In this document: positions 23,799-33,437 of the stretch, in pieces
Numbering within the stretch: the stretch's first letter is position 1
Layout of the letters: each line of letters starts with the position of its first letter
Source: Diphasiastrum complanatum
Taxonomy: Eukaryota; Streptophyta; Lycopodiopsida; Lycopodiales; Lycopodiaceae
Reading direction: 5' to 3'
Assembly (NCBI GenBank): GCA_029204225.1
Contig: CM055111.1
Span: 23,374,899-23,438,898, forward strand
DNA length: 64,000 nt
Translations under genes and position numbers: made by a program
Notes under the pieces: generated by a model
Databases searched by the model: none
Told to the model about the DNA's origin: nothing
What the model saw: only the letters and a program-made list of their open reading frames with translations

Positions 23799-25091
23799 CT
23801 AGCTTGGTTCAATCATTGCTTTACTAATCACTCCAAGTGATGATCTGAACTTCATAAAAGGTGTATTTTGAAGTGGTTTAGTAAGTAGATCAGCTACACA
23901 TTCATTGCTTGGAACATGCTCCAAAGCAATCTCCTTGGCTTGCACCATTTCTCTCACAAAGTGATGGCATATCTCAATGTGCTTAGATCTTGCATGGAAG
24001 ATTGGGTTAGATGCAAGGTGTTGGGCTGATATATTGTCATTGTAGATGATTGGTGCCTCCTCTGAATCCATGATCTTTAGTTCCATCAATAATCTCTTGA
24101 TCCAAAGTACCTCCTTTGTAGTAGTTGTCAAAGCTTTGTACTCAGCCTCGGTTGAAGATAGAGATATAGTTTCTTGCTTTTTCGAAAGCCATGAAACCAC
24201 ACCTTCTCCTATGAAAGTTGAATAGGCACTTGTTGATTTCCTATCCCTCTTGTCCCCTGCAAAATCTGAATCACTAAATGCATGAAGGGTAATCACATCT
24301 CCTCTATATAGAATCCCAAAATCCAATGTACCTGAGATGTATCTTAGAATCCTCTTAGCCTTTTTCCAATGGATATTCAATGGCTTTTGCATGGATTGGC
24401 TCAACCTACATACACTAAAGCTAAGATCTGGTCTAGTTATAGTGATCCACATTAAGGAACCTATAAGTTGCCTAAACAAAGTGATGTCCATGAAGGATCT
24501 TTCATCATCTTCATTTGGCACTTTTACATCTTGCTCCATTGGTGTGTCAACACTATTGCATACTTCCATCTTAAACTTCTTCAAAAGACTTTGAGCATAG
24601 TTTACTTGACTTATAAAGATAAAATCAGACCCTCTAAGTACTTCTATGCCTAAGATGAAGTGAAGACACCCTAGATCTACCATCTTGAACTCTAAGGATA
24701 GATCTATCTTGATTTTTTCAATACCATCAACACTATTTCCACTAATGATGATGTCATCTACATAAATGAGTAAAAGTACAATACCAACATCATGAAACTT
24801 AATGTAAAGAGTGGGATCATATTCACTTTGAACAAAAGAAAGTGAAATAAGATAGCAATGTAGTCTTGAATTCCAAGATCTCGAGGCTTGCTTCAAGCCA
24901 TAGATGCTTCTTTGGAGATGGCATACTTTGTTCTCCATTCCGTGCTTGATGAACCCTTGTGGCTGCTCCATATAGATATCCTCTTCCAAAAAACCATTCA
25001 AGAAAGCATTCGAGACATCCATTTGACATAGAATCCATCCAAAATGTGATGCAAGTGCAATGATTAGTCTTATTGTGACCATCTTGGCCAC
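23799..25091 (-). CDS. Copia A reverse transcriptase-RNase H (frameshifted downstream part of gag-pol)
   Basis: 430 codons. RT motifs in order: QMDVSNAFLNGFLEEDIYME, LYGLKQASRSW, the catalytic YVDDIIISGNS, FILGIEV and [10 protein letters not shown]. RNase H follows: AFSDSDFAGDKRDRKSTSAY, LSSTEAEYKAL and the C-terminal HHFVREMV / VADLLTKPL. All catalytic Asp and Glu positions I can judge are present. The frame is the direct continuation of the upstream 898-codon frame. At about 25086-25092 one base is missing between the codons for ETFAP and VAKMVTIR, so the two frames overlap out of register. The ATG in AKMVTIR is internal and unlikely to be a real start. It overlaps no host gene. A sequencing or assembly error would explain the break as well as a real mutation. 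Confidence 0.93.
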   Translation of the reverse strand: MAKMVTIRLIIALASHFGWILCQMDVSNAFLNGFLEEDIYMEQPQGFIKHGMENKVCHLQRSIYGLKQASRSWNSRLHCYLISLSFVQSEYDPTLYIKFHDVGIVLLLIYVDDIIISGNSVDGIEKIKIDLSLEFKMVDLGCLHFILGIEVLRGSDFIFISQVNYAQSLLKKFKMEVCNSVDTPMEQDVKVPNEDDERSFMDITLFRQLIGSLMWITITRPDLSFSVCRLSQSMQKPLNIHWKKAKRILRYISGTLDFGILYRGDVITLHAFSDSDFAGDKRDRKSTSAYSTFIGEGVVSWLSKKQETISLSSTEAEYKALTTTTKEVLWIKRLLMELKIMDSEEAPIIYNDNISAQHLASNPIFHARSKHIEICHHFVREMVQAKEIALEHVPSNECVADLLTKPLQNTPFMKFRSSLGVISKAMIEPS

Positions 25092-27766
25092 GGTGCAAAA
25101 GTTTCCTCATAGTCTATCCCTCTCTCTTGAGCATAACCTTTTGCAACTAATCTTGCTTTATGTTTGTTAACACTCCCATTTGCATTCAACTTAAGCTTGA
25201 AGACCCACTTGCATCCTATTACATTCCTTTGAGGTCTCTCAACAAGCAACCAAGTTTCATTCTCAATCAAGGCATCATACTCATCCAACATAGCTTTATA
25301 CCATTCTTTGGAGTTCAATGCATCTTCAACATTAGACGGTTCTTCAAAACTAGATAAAGCATAAGAAGTGGATGAGATACCCTCAACTTGCTGTCCTTTT
25401 CCTTGATATGTGAGCCTTGATGGCTCCACTTTTGCCCTTGAAGATCTCCTTGGTGTGATAGGTGGGTTTGGTGCTTGCTCCTCCATGAGCTCCTCCTCAA
25501 AACCACAATCTTGCTCCTCGGCCATCTTCTTCTTGATTGTTGGAGCACTTGAGCCTTCTTCAAGCATATGCATATGATGTTCATCAAAGATGACATCCCT
25601 TGAAACAACAAATTTGTTCAAGGATGGGAGATAGACTTTGTAGCCCTTTCTTGAGCTTGCATATCCAAGCATGATCCCTCTTGTGGAAGATGGATCCTCC
25701 TTGGTTCTTGTTTCCAATGGCACATGCACATAACATATACACCCAAAAACTTTCAAGTGATTAAGATTGGGTTTCTTTCCATACAACATCTCATAAGGAG
25801 TTTTGCCTTCAATTGCTTTGCAAGACACCCTATTCATCAAGTAGTTTGCACATACAAGAGACTCACCCCAAAAGGATTTGGGCAAACAAGCATCTAATCT
25901 TAAAGCCTTAGAACATTCACATAATGTTCTATTCCTTCTTTCAGCAACTCCATTTTGTTGAGGAGTGTAAGGACAAGAAGTCTCTTTCTTGATCCCTTCC
26001 TCCTCACAAAAGGCCTTGAACTCATTGGAGATGAATTCTCCACCATTGTCACTTCTAAGAATCTTGATGCTATGATTATGATGCTTTTCCACAAACAACT
26101 TGAACTTTACAAAAGTATCAAATACTTGAGACTTGAAGGAAAGTAAGAACACCCAACAATATCTTGAGTAGTCATCAATGAAGGTTAAAAACATGGATGA
26201 ACCTCCATTAGATTTGGTGCTAGCAATGTGCACATCCGAGTGTATGAGTTCAAGAGGATGAGATGACTTTGTGATGGAGTTAGGAAACACCTTCTTATGT
26301 GCCTTGGATAAGGCACAAGCTTCACAAACCTTGTCTTCCTTCCCAATAGACCTTGGTAGGCCTAAAGCATACTCCTCCTTGATCATAGCCTCCATGGAAC
26401 CCGAGTTGACATGTCCAAGTCTTTTGTGCCATAAAGTAAAGGTAGATATCTTGCTCTTCTCGGCCAACATGACAACATTAGTATCCACAAATGCATCCAG
26501 CTTATAAAGTTTGCCAAGTCTAGTGCCCTTAGCCACTATCTTACCCTTCTTCTTGATGAAACATTCATTTGAAGCAAAGTCAACATTGAAACCATTGTCT
26601 ACCATTTGGCCAACACTTAGTAGATTCTTTGTTATTGTAGGAATGTACAAAACACCTTCTATGTTGATCTTTTTGGAAGATCCTAAGCAAAGGGGAATGC
26701 TACCAACTCCTTCAATCTTACAAGCTTCATCATTTGCTGTATAGATAGACTTTATAGGTCCATCATAAGATAAGAGAGAAGAGAAAAACTCCCTTTTACT
26801 AGTCATGTGTGAACTAGCACCCGAGTCAATCCACCAAGGATCTTCTCCTTTGAAACTTGTTGAAGAAAATATGGACATCATGAGAGAGTCCTCATGTGAA
26901 CTCTCCTCCTCCTCCTCTTTGCTCATGTTGGCTTGGCTTTGATCTTGCTTCCTCTTGAAGCATTCCGAGGCATAATGCCCCATCTTGCTACAATAGTAGC
27001 ACTTCACCTTTGATTTGTCCTTCTTGACTTTGGTGGTTGATGGAGATGCCTTTGGGGATCCTTCTTGATCCTCAAGCTTTGTAGACTTCTTGAATGTTGA
27101 TCCTTTGCCTTTGGACTTGCCTTTGCCTTTGGTGAAGAGAGCTTGGTCATCTCCACCTTGGATGGAAAGCCTATCCATCCTCTCTTGCATTTGGCTCCTT
27201 CTTGATTCCTCGGCCATGAGTGTGCCTTGGAGTTCTTCAAGTATGGGTAGCTTACCCATAATTGCATATCCCTGAACCAAATTGTCAAATTCAAAGCTTA
27301 GTCCATTCAATATGAGTTGAACAAGCTCTTCATCCTTGATAGGGTCACCTATAAAGGCTAGCTCTTTGTTCAATTCCTTTACTCTTAGGACAAAAGTATG
27401 TGCACTCTCTCCTTTCTTTTGATAGCTTCTATAGATTTGATTCTTCAAAGCTAACATTCTAGTTTGGTTCTTGGATTCATAGACCTTTTGCAAAGTCTCC
27501 CAAGCATCTTGAGCTGAAGTGCAATCTCCTACCTCTCTTAAGAGTTCATTTGCAACATTCATTTTTATGCAATGTAGTGCAACATTGCACCTCTTGATGT
27601 ATTTGGCTTTTTCTTGAGGATGAATAGGTTCACCCTCCTTACCATTTACAATTTCCATCAGATCTTGCATGATCATGATAGATTCCATTCTAACTTTCCA
27701 TATGGAATAGTTAGTTTTGTTGAGCCTTTCATTAGTATCCAAAAGATATGCATTTATAGATGCCAT
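25070..27766 (-). CDS. Copia A gag-protease-integrase-RT N-terminus polyprotein
   Basis: 898 codons from the first ATG after the leader (MASINAYLLDTNERLNKTNY). Gag spans about residues 1-250, with the conserved CIKMNVANELLREVGD and AHTFVLRVKELNKE. A CCHC knuckle CYYCSKMGHYASEC lies near 255-268. The aspartic protease motif WWIDSGASSHMT lies near 308-320. The integrase zinc region HKRLGH..CEACALSK lies near 445-490, with D-D-E at HSDVH (about 508), RSDNGGEF (about 570) and NGVAERRN (about 605). A linker rich in Pro/Ser/Glu precedes the RT start (GCKWVFKLKLNANGS). After ETFAP the frame shifts and ends PWPRWSQ. In intact copia elements this is one polyprotein with RT-RNase H, cut by its own protease. 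Confidence 0.95.
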   Translation of the reverse strand: MASINAYLLDTNERLNKTNYSIWKVRMESIMIMQDLMEIVNGKEGEPIHPQEKAKYIKRCNVALHCIKMNVANELLREVGDCTSAQDAWETLQKVYESKNQTRMLALKNQIYRSYQKKGESAHTFVLRVKELNKELAFIGDPIKDEELVQLILNGLSFEFDNLVQGYAIMGKLPILEELQGTLMAEESRRSQMQERMDRLSIQGGDDQALFTKGKGKSKGKGSTFKKSTKLEDQEGSPKASPSTTKVKKDKSKVKCYYCSKMGHYASECFKRKQDQSQANMSKEEEEESSHEDSLMMSIFSSTSFKGEDPWWIDSGASSHMTSKREFFSSLLSYDGPIKSIYTANDEACKIEGVGSIPLCLGSSKKINIEGVLYIPTITKNLLSVGQMVDNGFNVDFASNECFIKKKGKIVAKGTRLGKLYKLDAFVDTNVVMLAEKSKISTFTLWHKRLGHVNSGSMEAMIKEEYALGLPRSIGKEDKVCEACALSKAHKKVFPNSITKSSHPLELIHSDVHIASTKSNGGSSMFLTFIDDYSRYCWVFLLSFKSQVFDTFVKFKLFVEKHHNHSIKILRSDNGGEFISNEFKAFCEEEGIKKETSCPYTPQQNGVAERRNRTLCECSKALRLDACLPKSFWGESLVCANYLMNRVSCKAIEGKTPYEMLYGKKPNLNHLKVFGCICYVHVPLETRTKEDPSSTRGIMLGYASSRKGYKVYLPSLNKFVVSRDVIFDEHHMHMLEEGSSAPTIKKKMAEEQDCGFEEELMEEQAPNPPITPRRSSRAKVEPSRLTYQGKGQQVEGISSTSYALSSFEEPSNVEDALNSKEWYKAMLDEYDALIENETWLLVERPQRNVIGCKWVFKLKLNANGSVNKHKARLVAKGYAQERGIDYEETFAPWPRWSQ

Positions 27767-28564
27767 CTAGTCTCCTAATCAAGGACTTGACACAAATGAA
27801 GGTTACTTCTATTGATTTGATTGAAGGTCTACCTTATCCCACTTCTTAGGGACCTGAAAAGATCAGTAATAGACTTCCTATAAAGATCTAATAATGATCT
27901 CTAACAAAATCAAATCATAGAATACTAGAAACAATGCACTTGCTTGATTGAAGTAGACAATACTAGTAGAATTGCCCCTCTTTCTATAAAGAACATTAAA
28001 GCTTCCAAATGATCTGATCAAGAGTGAATTTCAGCAACCTAATATACTTCCAAAATCACTTGTAAAAGATCTAAATGGAACTTAATGAGGATGCAACACA
28101 ATCTACTATCCAATCACAAGCAAAAAATGATCAAAATTGATGAAAAATTGATCTAATTTGGTGCATAAGTCAAGCAATGGTTGGACTGAACCTAAATCAC
28201 TTTAGGAGGTGCCTACTACACCTTAGAAAAGCCTTGAAGAGTCCCCAAAACTCTGATCTTCCCTCTCCTTGAATGCTAGAAAGCCTCCTCTATGAAATCA
28301 CCTCCAAAACTCGCTTAGAAATCAATGCTTGGAGCAAGCAAAACTTGCTATCTTGGTAATGTGAATTGAATTCAACTTTGCCTCTGGTTTTAGACACCTA
28401 AACACCTGCAAATGAAGTCACACAACACCAATCTCCAATGTATTTGACTCACTTTGAGTTCTAGAATCAATACTAGATGCTAAGATCCAATCTACACAAG
28501 ATTTAGATCAAAAATTGTGATCAAATTGAATGAAAACCAGGGATTTAGCTCATTTCAGCCTTTA

Positions 28565-28577
28565 GGCTCTGATACCA
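28565..28577 (-). promoter_or_regulatory. Copia A primer-binding site
   Basis: The minus strand reads TGGTATCAGAGCC with no gap after the 5' LTR. It is complementary to the initiator tRNA-Met 3' end. Confidence 0.9.
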
Positions 28578-29259
28578 TGTAAAAATTACAGCAAATAAGG
28601 ATCCTAAAACACTTGAAATGATGAGGAAAACAATAGATTATGATTTCATAAGATTAGCACAAGTTGAACCATCAAAATCCATCAAAAACCTATGCTTGAA
28701 CCTCACTAAATGGCCCAAATCCTTGAAGAAGGCTTCACACGTGTGAAAGTACGGCCTCCCACAGTCTGAGTACTGTACACCAGACCTACATTCAATCCTA
28801 TAATCATTAGTAATCACAAGTACTCAAACAATTATGAACATAGAGAGCAATTGCACCATTATGAGAGAAAAAACATGAAATTGCTTGATTGATTTTGGTG
28901 AGATATCATCACCTATATATACATGATCCATCACGGTTTTGGGCAGGTATGAGTAGCCCTAAACCTATCCCTAATGCTAATTTTGGTGGATCTTTCATCC
29001 CTACCAAGTTAGGGTTGGAATCTTGGAGATCCCTCAACAATGCAAAAATTACCAAAAATAGCTCCTATTTTTTCTCCCTTGTATCTAAGCATAATTTGGA
29101 CTCATTCCAAAGGTTCTAACACTTAGGTCTACTTGAGAACATCCTTATGAATGGAATCCTATGCTATTTGGCACGTGTGACAAGCCACATCATGACCATC
29201 TAACTATTTACAAGTCATATGACCAAAACTAGTCAAGCTAGAATTGTGAATTTTTAACA
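28578..29259 (-). repeat. Copia A 5' LTR
   Basis: 682 bp with the same TG/CA ends and the same internal features as the 3' LTR, offset by exactly 5475 bp. It contains CACACGTGTG at 28736-28745 and the element's TATATATAGG promoter box. No difference from the other LTR was noticed on reading. Confidence 0.95.
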
Positions 29260-29830
29260 CTATCCCAGAGGGAATGGCCAAGCTGAATCTTCCAATAAGA
29301 TTCTCTGCACCATTATGACAAAGACAGTTGAAGCGAGTCGGTCCAATTGGGAATATAAACTGTATGTAGCATTATGGGCATTCAGAACCGCTTACAAAAA
29401 TAGTACAAATCAAACACTTTTTCAACTGGTTTATGGCCAAGATGTTGTCATATCAATTGAATTTTTGATCCCATCCTTACGCATAGCAGCAAGGGAACGA
29501 TTAGATGATGATAAGTCTTTACAACTCGGTCATGAAGGGTTGCACAAATTATGTGAAACCCGATTTATGGCAGTTCACGCCTTAGCAACAGAGAAAGCAC
29601 GCCGCAAGGCATGGCACGATCATCGATTACACAAAAAAGATCTGAAAGCAAGAGATTTGGCGTTGATGTACAAAACCAAGCTGATCAAGGAAAAGTTAAA
29701 GTTTATTTGTGAAGGCCCGTATAAAGTGAAGGAAATCTTGAATTATGACGTAGTAATTCTTGAGCACTTGGATGAAAAACGATTTGATACTTTGGTGAAT
29801 GGCAGCCGATTACGCAAGTTTTGGTAGCCT
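29260..29830 (+). pseudogene. Gypsy 1 integrase C-terminal part
   Basis: It resumes exactly where 23102 stops: the integrase text PRGNGQAESSNKI follows STPY from before copia A. The frame 29315-29827 continues WAFRTAYKNSTNQTLFQLVY, a His/Lys/Arg-rich DNA-binding stretch and KFICEGPYKVKEI, and ends NGSRLRKFW with a normal stop. This piece is open and undamaged; only the insertion and upstream lesions disable the gene. Confidence 0.9.
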
Positions 29831-30456
29831 GCTCTACCAGTTCAGCAAGCCTGATCTCAATACTTTTTTTTAAATTTTGATTGTTTTTCAATTTTTTGTT
29901 TTCAGTACTTAATTTACTGCGATTTTTGGAAAAAGACAATAAAAAAAACAAAAAATAAAGTAAAGCAAGAAATAAGAAAAGACTGATGAGCAAAAGTCAG
30001 AAAGTCATCAGCATAGGAAAAAGGAAGCACAGTAATTTTTTGATGGAAAAAGACTTAGAAAATCATTGTTTTGGTCAGATTTGGCCTATACAGTACCAAA
30101 AACCTTCGCTGAGCTCTCAGACTGTACATCCACTCTAGATTTATCTAATTTGAGATGGGCGAAGGTTTCTGTCAAGAGAAAACCCAATTTTTGAGTTAGG
30201 CAAAATATCACTGATATGCTATTTTGGGAACCTTCACCGAGCATCTTGACCTCATTATAAATCTTCCGACCTACTAGATGATCTTAAAATGTTAAAATTA
30301 GGTTGTCCATAGGTTCAGATAGTGAAAAAATGCATTTATGACAGTACCTGGACGAAGGTTCATCCTTCGTCGAACCTGGAAAACATTCGTCTGATAGGTT
30401 CAAATCCCTAGAAACCTTCGCCGAGATTTTTATAGCCTATTTTCACAGTACTGTAC
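29831..30456 (+). other. Gypsy 1 spacer after pol with repeated CCTTCG motif
   Basis: Non-coding spacer between the pol stop and the post-pol frame. The word ACCTTCGCYGAG and close variants appear at about 30096, 30232, 30360-30385 (also as an inverted pair GAAGGTT..CCTTCG) and 30413. Related CCTTCGCAGAGCTCTC words occur in the tandem array at 45638-45830, suggesting a related element type there. Confidence 0.55.
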
Positions 30457-32307
30457 ATGCCTACAAATTTTTGTTCAGAATTGATCAGCCAAACTAGTAT
30501 TCAGTGTAATGGACCCACCAAATTCACCTATAAGTTGACTGAATTCGATTCATTCCTCACTTGTGCTAGCGAAGCTCTTGCAAATTTTTCTTGCAACCAA
30601 AGCCTTCCAAAATTCCTGCATTGCTTTCTGATACACTTTTACGCGTTTTATATTTCATTTCTGATCATCATGTCTTCTACCAATACTTCTCAGTCTCCGC
30701 GCTATACTATTCGTGATGTCCCATCGAGTTCTCATAGTCGTCGTCGTCCACGCAGCGAGATCGTTATTCCTGACTCGCCTTCCACGTCACAACGTCGCAC
30801 TAGGCATACCTCGTCAACTGCGCTTCTACCCCCTGCTACTGTTCGCACTGAACTTCCCATTCCCCCAGCCTCTGATGCTTCTCTCGCCTCTGCTTTCATT
30901 CAAGGACAGTATGTGACCATTGGGCCTACCATTATCATCACAGCTGCCCAGGGCGCCTCACCCCCACACACCGAAGCCACCTCACCAAACACACAGTTCT
31001 TCATGGATATGTTCGATGATTCCGATCCCCTTGGGGCCACCGAAATAATGCCCCAGAGCCCTACGCCCTTTGAACTTCAATCCCCTGGAAAAGGATTTGG
31101 ACATATCCATGAATCTACTGTTGGTGTTGAAAATGTCAGCTAGCAACCTCATACGGAAGATAGTCCAAATACCAGATCATCCGATCACACCGACGGAGAT
31201 TGCGTATTTGTTCAAAAAAGTGGAGATATACATAGTGGCCCTTAAAGGATTTCAAGACTGCTTTGACATGTTCAAAGGAGCAGTTTCAACCGAGTTGGCA
31301 AAGGCTAAAGAGACCATCATTGCCTATGAAAAAACAGCTGTTCGAGTGTTGGAAGCCGAACCACAAATCCTCGTATTGGTCATGCCGCAATTCTCCCCTC
31401 CGTCCCAAGAAGCCGTACCAATGGATACAGGGGTTGATTCGAACATGGACCAGGGGGGAGCTCCAGATATAGCAGACCAACCGCCAACCATACTGGCAGT
31501 ACAAGCGCGTCCATCTTCATCAAGGACAACACCTCTATTCAGAAGGCCCATCAGCGTCGAGGACCAGATCCAGACCTTCTTAAAGCAACATTCGCATGAG
31601 TCCTTGCGTGGTGGATAGGTTCTGAAGTTTAAGACCTCCGAGATTGAGACCGGCAAAAAGTTGGACAAAATACCTACATTGGGAGAGCCGCCGGCATGGA
31701 GAATCACGGTTTTTGAAAAAACTCCGGAATCAATTAGGAGTTACGTCGCCAACCCTCGTCAATTGCGAGTAGATCCCTATTACGTGCCAATGCTGCAAAG
31801 AAATAAATGGAAAGATTTGGGATTGGCTATAGACAAGATCACCATCCATACGTCCAATTGGCCAATCATCCATCAGCCTTACAACTGGACCATCTCAGTG
31901 GATTTCCACCACGCCTTACAAGCCTATCAACGAGAGTATGTCCACTCTCCAGATCCAATGGTGCGACAATCAGCAATGTTTTCTAAAGATCTAACTTTGT
32001 TGCCGTTAGTGACAACCAGATGGGACGATTGTCTCCCTCCTCTAGCATTCGATCCAATAAGCCGATGGCCTTAGAGAAAATCAAAGATCAGTTGTCGGTT
32101 GCTCGTGTATATTTTTGTGCAGCAATGATGGGAGGCTCCTGGGAATCACGCTTCACATCATGGACAACCTCCAAGTGGATTGCCGGAGCCCACCGTTGTT
32201 TCTTGCCATACAATTTGGACTTTAATACTTCACGTCTCAATTTTATGGAAAAGATGCGGCATCATTTAATCAAGATTCGGCGCGAAGCCAATAGAAGTTC
32301 CCAATAA
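30457..32307 (+). pseudogene. Gypsy 1 post-pol open frame of unknown function
   Basis: Three overlapping pieces form one decayed coding region of about 600 codons: 30457-31143, then 31070-31618 and 31661-32074 (same frame, separated by one TAG at 31616), then 32020-32307 after a frameshift. The N-terminal third is Ser/Pro/Thr/Arg-rich, possibly starting at the ATG at 30670 (MSSTNTSQSPRYTIRDV). The middle contains a helical, Lys/Glu-bearing segment (EIAYLFKKVEIYIVALKGFQ). The C-terminal part has many aromatic residues (SWESRFTSWTTSKWIAG). No transmembrane segment, RNase H or zinc finger is evident. Some Athila/Tat-type elements carry an extra sense-strand frame after pol, but I do not recognise this sequence as a known env-like family. 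It is followed by a purine tract and the 3' LTR, so it belongs to gypsy 1. Confidence 0.65.
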
Positions 32308-32340
32308 CTGCATATTGCAGGTGTCGACCGCCACCAGTTT

Positions 32341-32350
32341 TGGTGGGGGA
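32341..32350 (+). promoter_or_regulatory. Gypsy 1 polypurine tract
   Basis: TGGTGGGGGA lies three bases before the 3' LTR TGTTGG. It is the expected plus-strand primer. Confidence 0.7.
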
Positions 32351-32353
32351 TAC

Positions 32354-32904
32354 TGTTGGAGGGTTTGCGAACCTCAAGGCAACCCTAACCCTAGTTAATA
32401 AGTGAGAGGAATTTGGCACCCTGCGTGTGTAAGTCCAACCTGATGATCACACAGTTATTTGATTGATTAGTTAAAAGTTAATAAAAGGACTTTAGGCCTT
32501 TTTGCAGGACTTTTAATGTCGCAGGGCCTAAATGTCAGGTTAGTGAATAAAGTTGGGTTTCCCTCCAATTTTGATGGTTCCCACACTTTTTTAAATTTGA
32601 ATAAAAAGAGAGGCAAGACTGGACCAATAGGATTCAGAGGCCGGGGTCCTCCTCTCTACTATAAAAAGGGACCAACTCAAGTTTCTCTTGATGTTCATTT
32701 TCTCATTTCAATAAAGCAGATTGGTTCTCTTCATAAATGGATTGATGAATGTCCTTGCTCTCTATCACTTTTCCTCCATCTCTCATGCTCATTTGAATTT
32801 TGCTAATTGTTGGATCTGAGTGTTATTGGGATTGTATGTTATTATACTTTTTTATGAGAGAAAAAGAGTAAGCTATCTCTGTTGTGGATGTGTAGGGTTA
32901 AACA
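32354..32904 (+). repeat. Gypsy 1 3' LTR
   Basis: 551 bp from TGTTGGAGG to GGTTAAACA (TGTT..AACA ends). It aligns to the 5' LTR over about 530 bp with scattered substitutions (GCGTGTG for GCATGTG, TATAAAAAGGGACC for TATAAGAAGGGACC), so gypsy 1 is older than copia A. The next five bases GTAGG match the GTAGC before the 5' LTR at four of five positions, a likely target duplication. Confidence 0.8.
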
Positions 32905-33347
32905 GTAGGGTTGATGGATGTAGAGATAGATGTGAATCCTCCATTCATGTTGAAATCTGAACTAAACTATCACTCTCATTGGAACGAAACTACGCGTGAC
33001 AACTAACTCTGTCTCTTTGATGCTAGATTTACTAGATCTTGGATTCAGGTTAGGCAAGGAAAAAAACCCACTACACTAGCCAGGTCAAGAGTCAGGCTAT
33101 CCTCGATGGATGATGATAACACAGCTAGTGCCTTGTCATTCTTCGCCCTCCATTCGCAGAGCTCTTTGCCTGTAGTTGTAGGCGTCTCCTGGGTGACATC
33201 TACCCAGGGACATAATCCTTCCCCCTTTAGTATCAGCGAGGTCTTAACTTTCCATGCTAGGAAGTTAGATTCTGATGAGTCAAAGATTGTACAGATCTTG
33301 GATTGTATGCTGCTTATTGAAGCCATTGTTGTGAATTGTGTTCTCAC
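32905..33347 (-). pseudogene. Copia B gag N-terminal part
   Basis: The minus strand reads, from an ATG at 33326, MASISSIQSKICTIFDSSES, then FLAWKVKTSLILKGEGLCPW and a DKALAVLSSSI block, typical of the UBN2/DUF4219 gag family. After a frame break near 33060 it continues to the gypsy 1 junction, and removing gypsy 1 joins it to the gag text at 20031 (LSKAKEM). This shows gypsy 1 landed in a copia B gag. Confidence 0.85.
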
Positions 33348-33420
33348 TTGTTGATGGTTCTTTGTTTGAATGCTTAGCCTTCCGGATCTGATAGCTTTGT
33401 GGCTATGTCAGACTATGAAA

Positions 33421-33433
33421 GGCTCTGATACCA
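33421..33433 (-). promoter_or_regulatory. Copia B primer-binding site
   Basis: The minus strand reads TGGTATCAGAGCC, a few bases inside the 5' LTR end. Confidence 0.85.
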
Positions 33434-33437
33434 CTAA

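Larger units (their letters stand above)
23103..29259 (-). mobile_element. Copia A, nearly intact Ty1/copia element
   Basis: 6157 bp with two 682-bp LTRs (28578-29259 upstream, 23103-23784 downstream on the minus strand) that read as identical, a primer site and polypurine tract each directly abutting an LTR, and gag-protease-integrase-RT-RNase H in the copia order. One 1-nt frameshift in RT is the only visible break. Identical LTRs indicate a recent insertion. It sits inside the integrase gene of gypsy 1. Flanks CCTAC and CTATC do not form a clean 5-bp target duplication. Confidence 0.95.

Noticed and set aside
25070-25091. Programmed ribosomal frameshift between copia A frames
   Set aside because: It lies in the middle of the RT fold, with no slippery site or pseudoknot seen; copia elements use a single frame there. 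A lost base is simpler.
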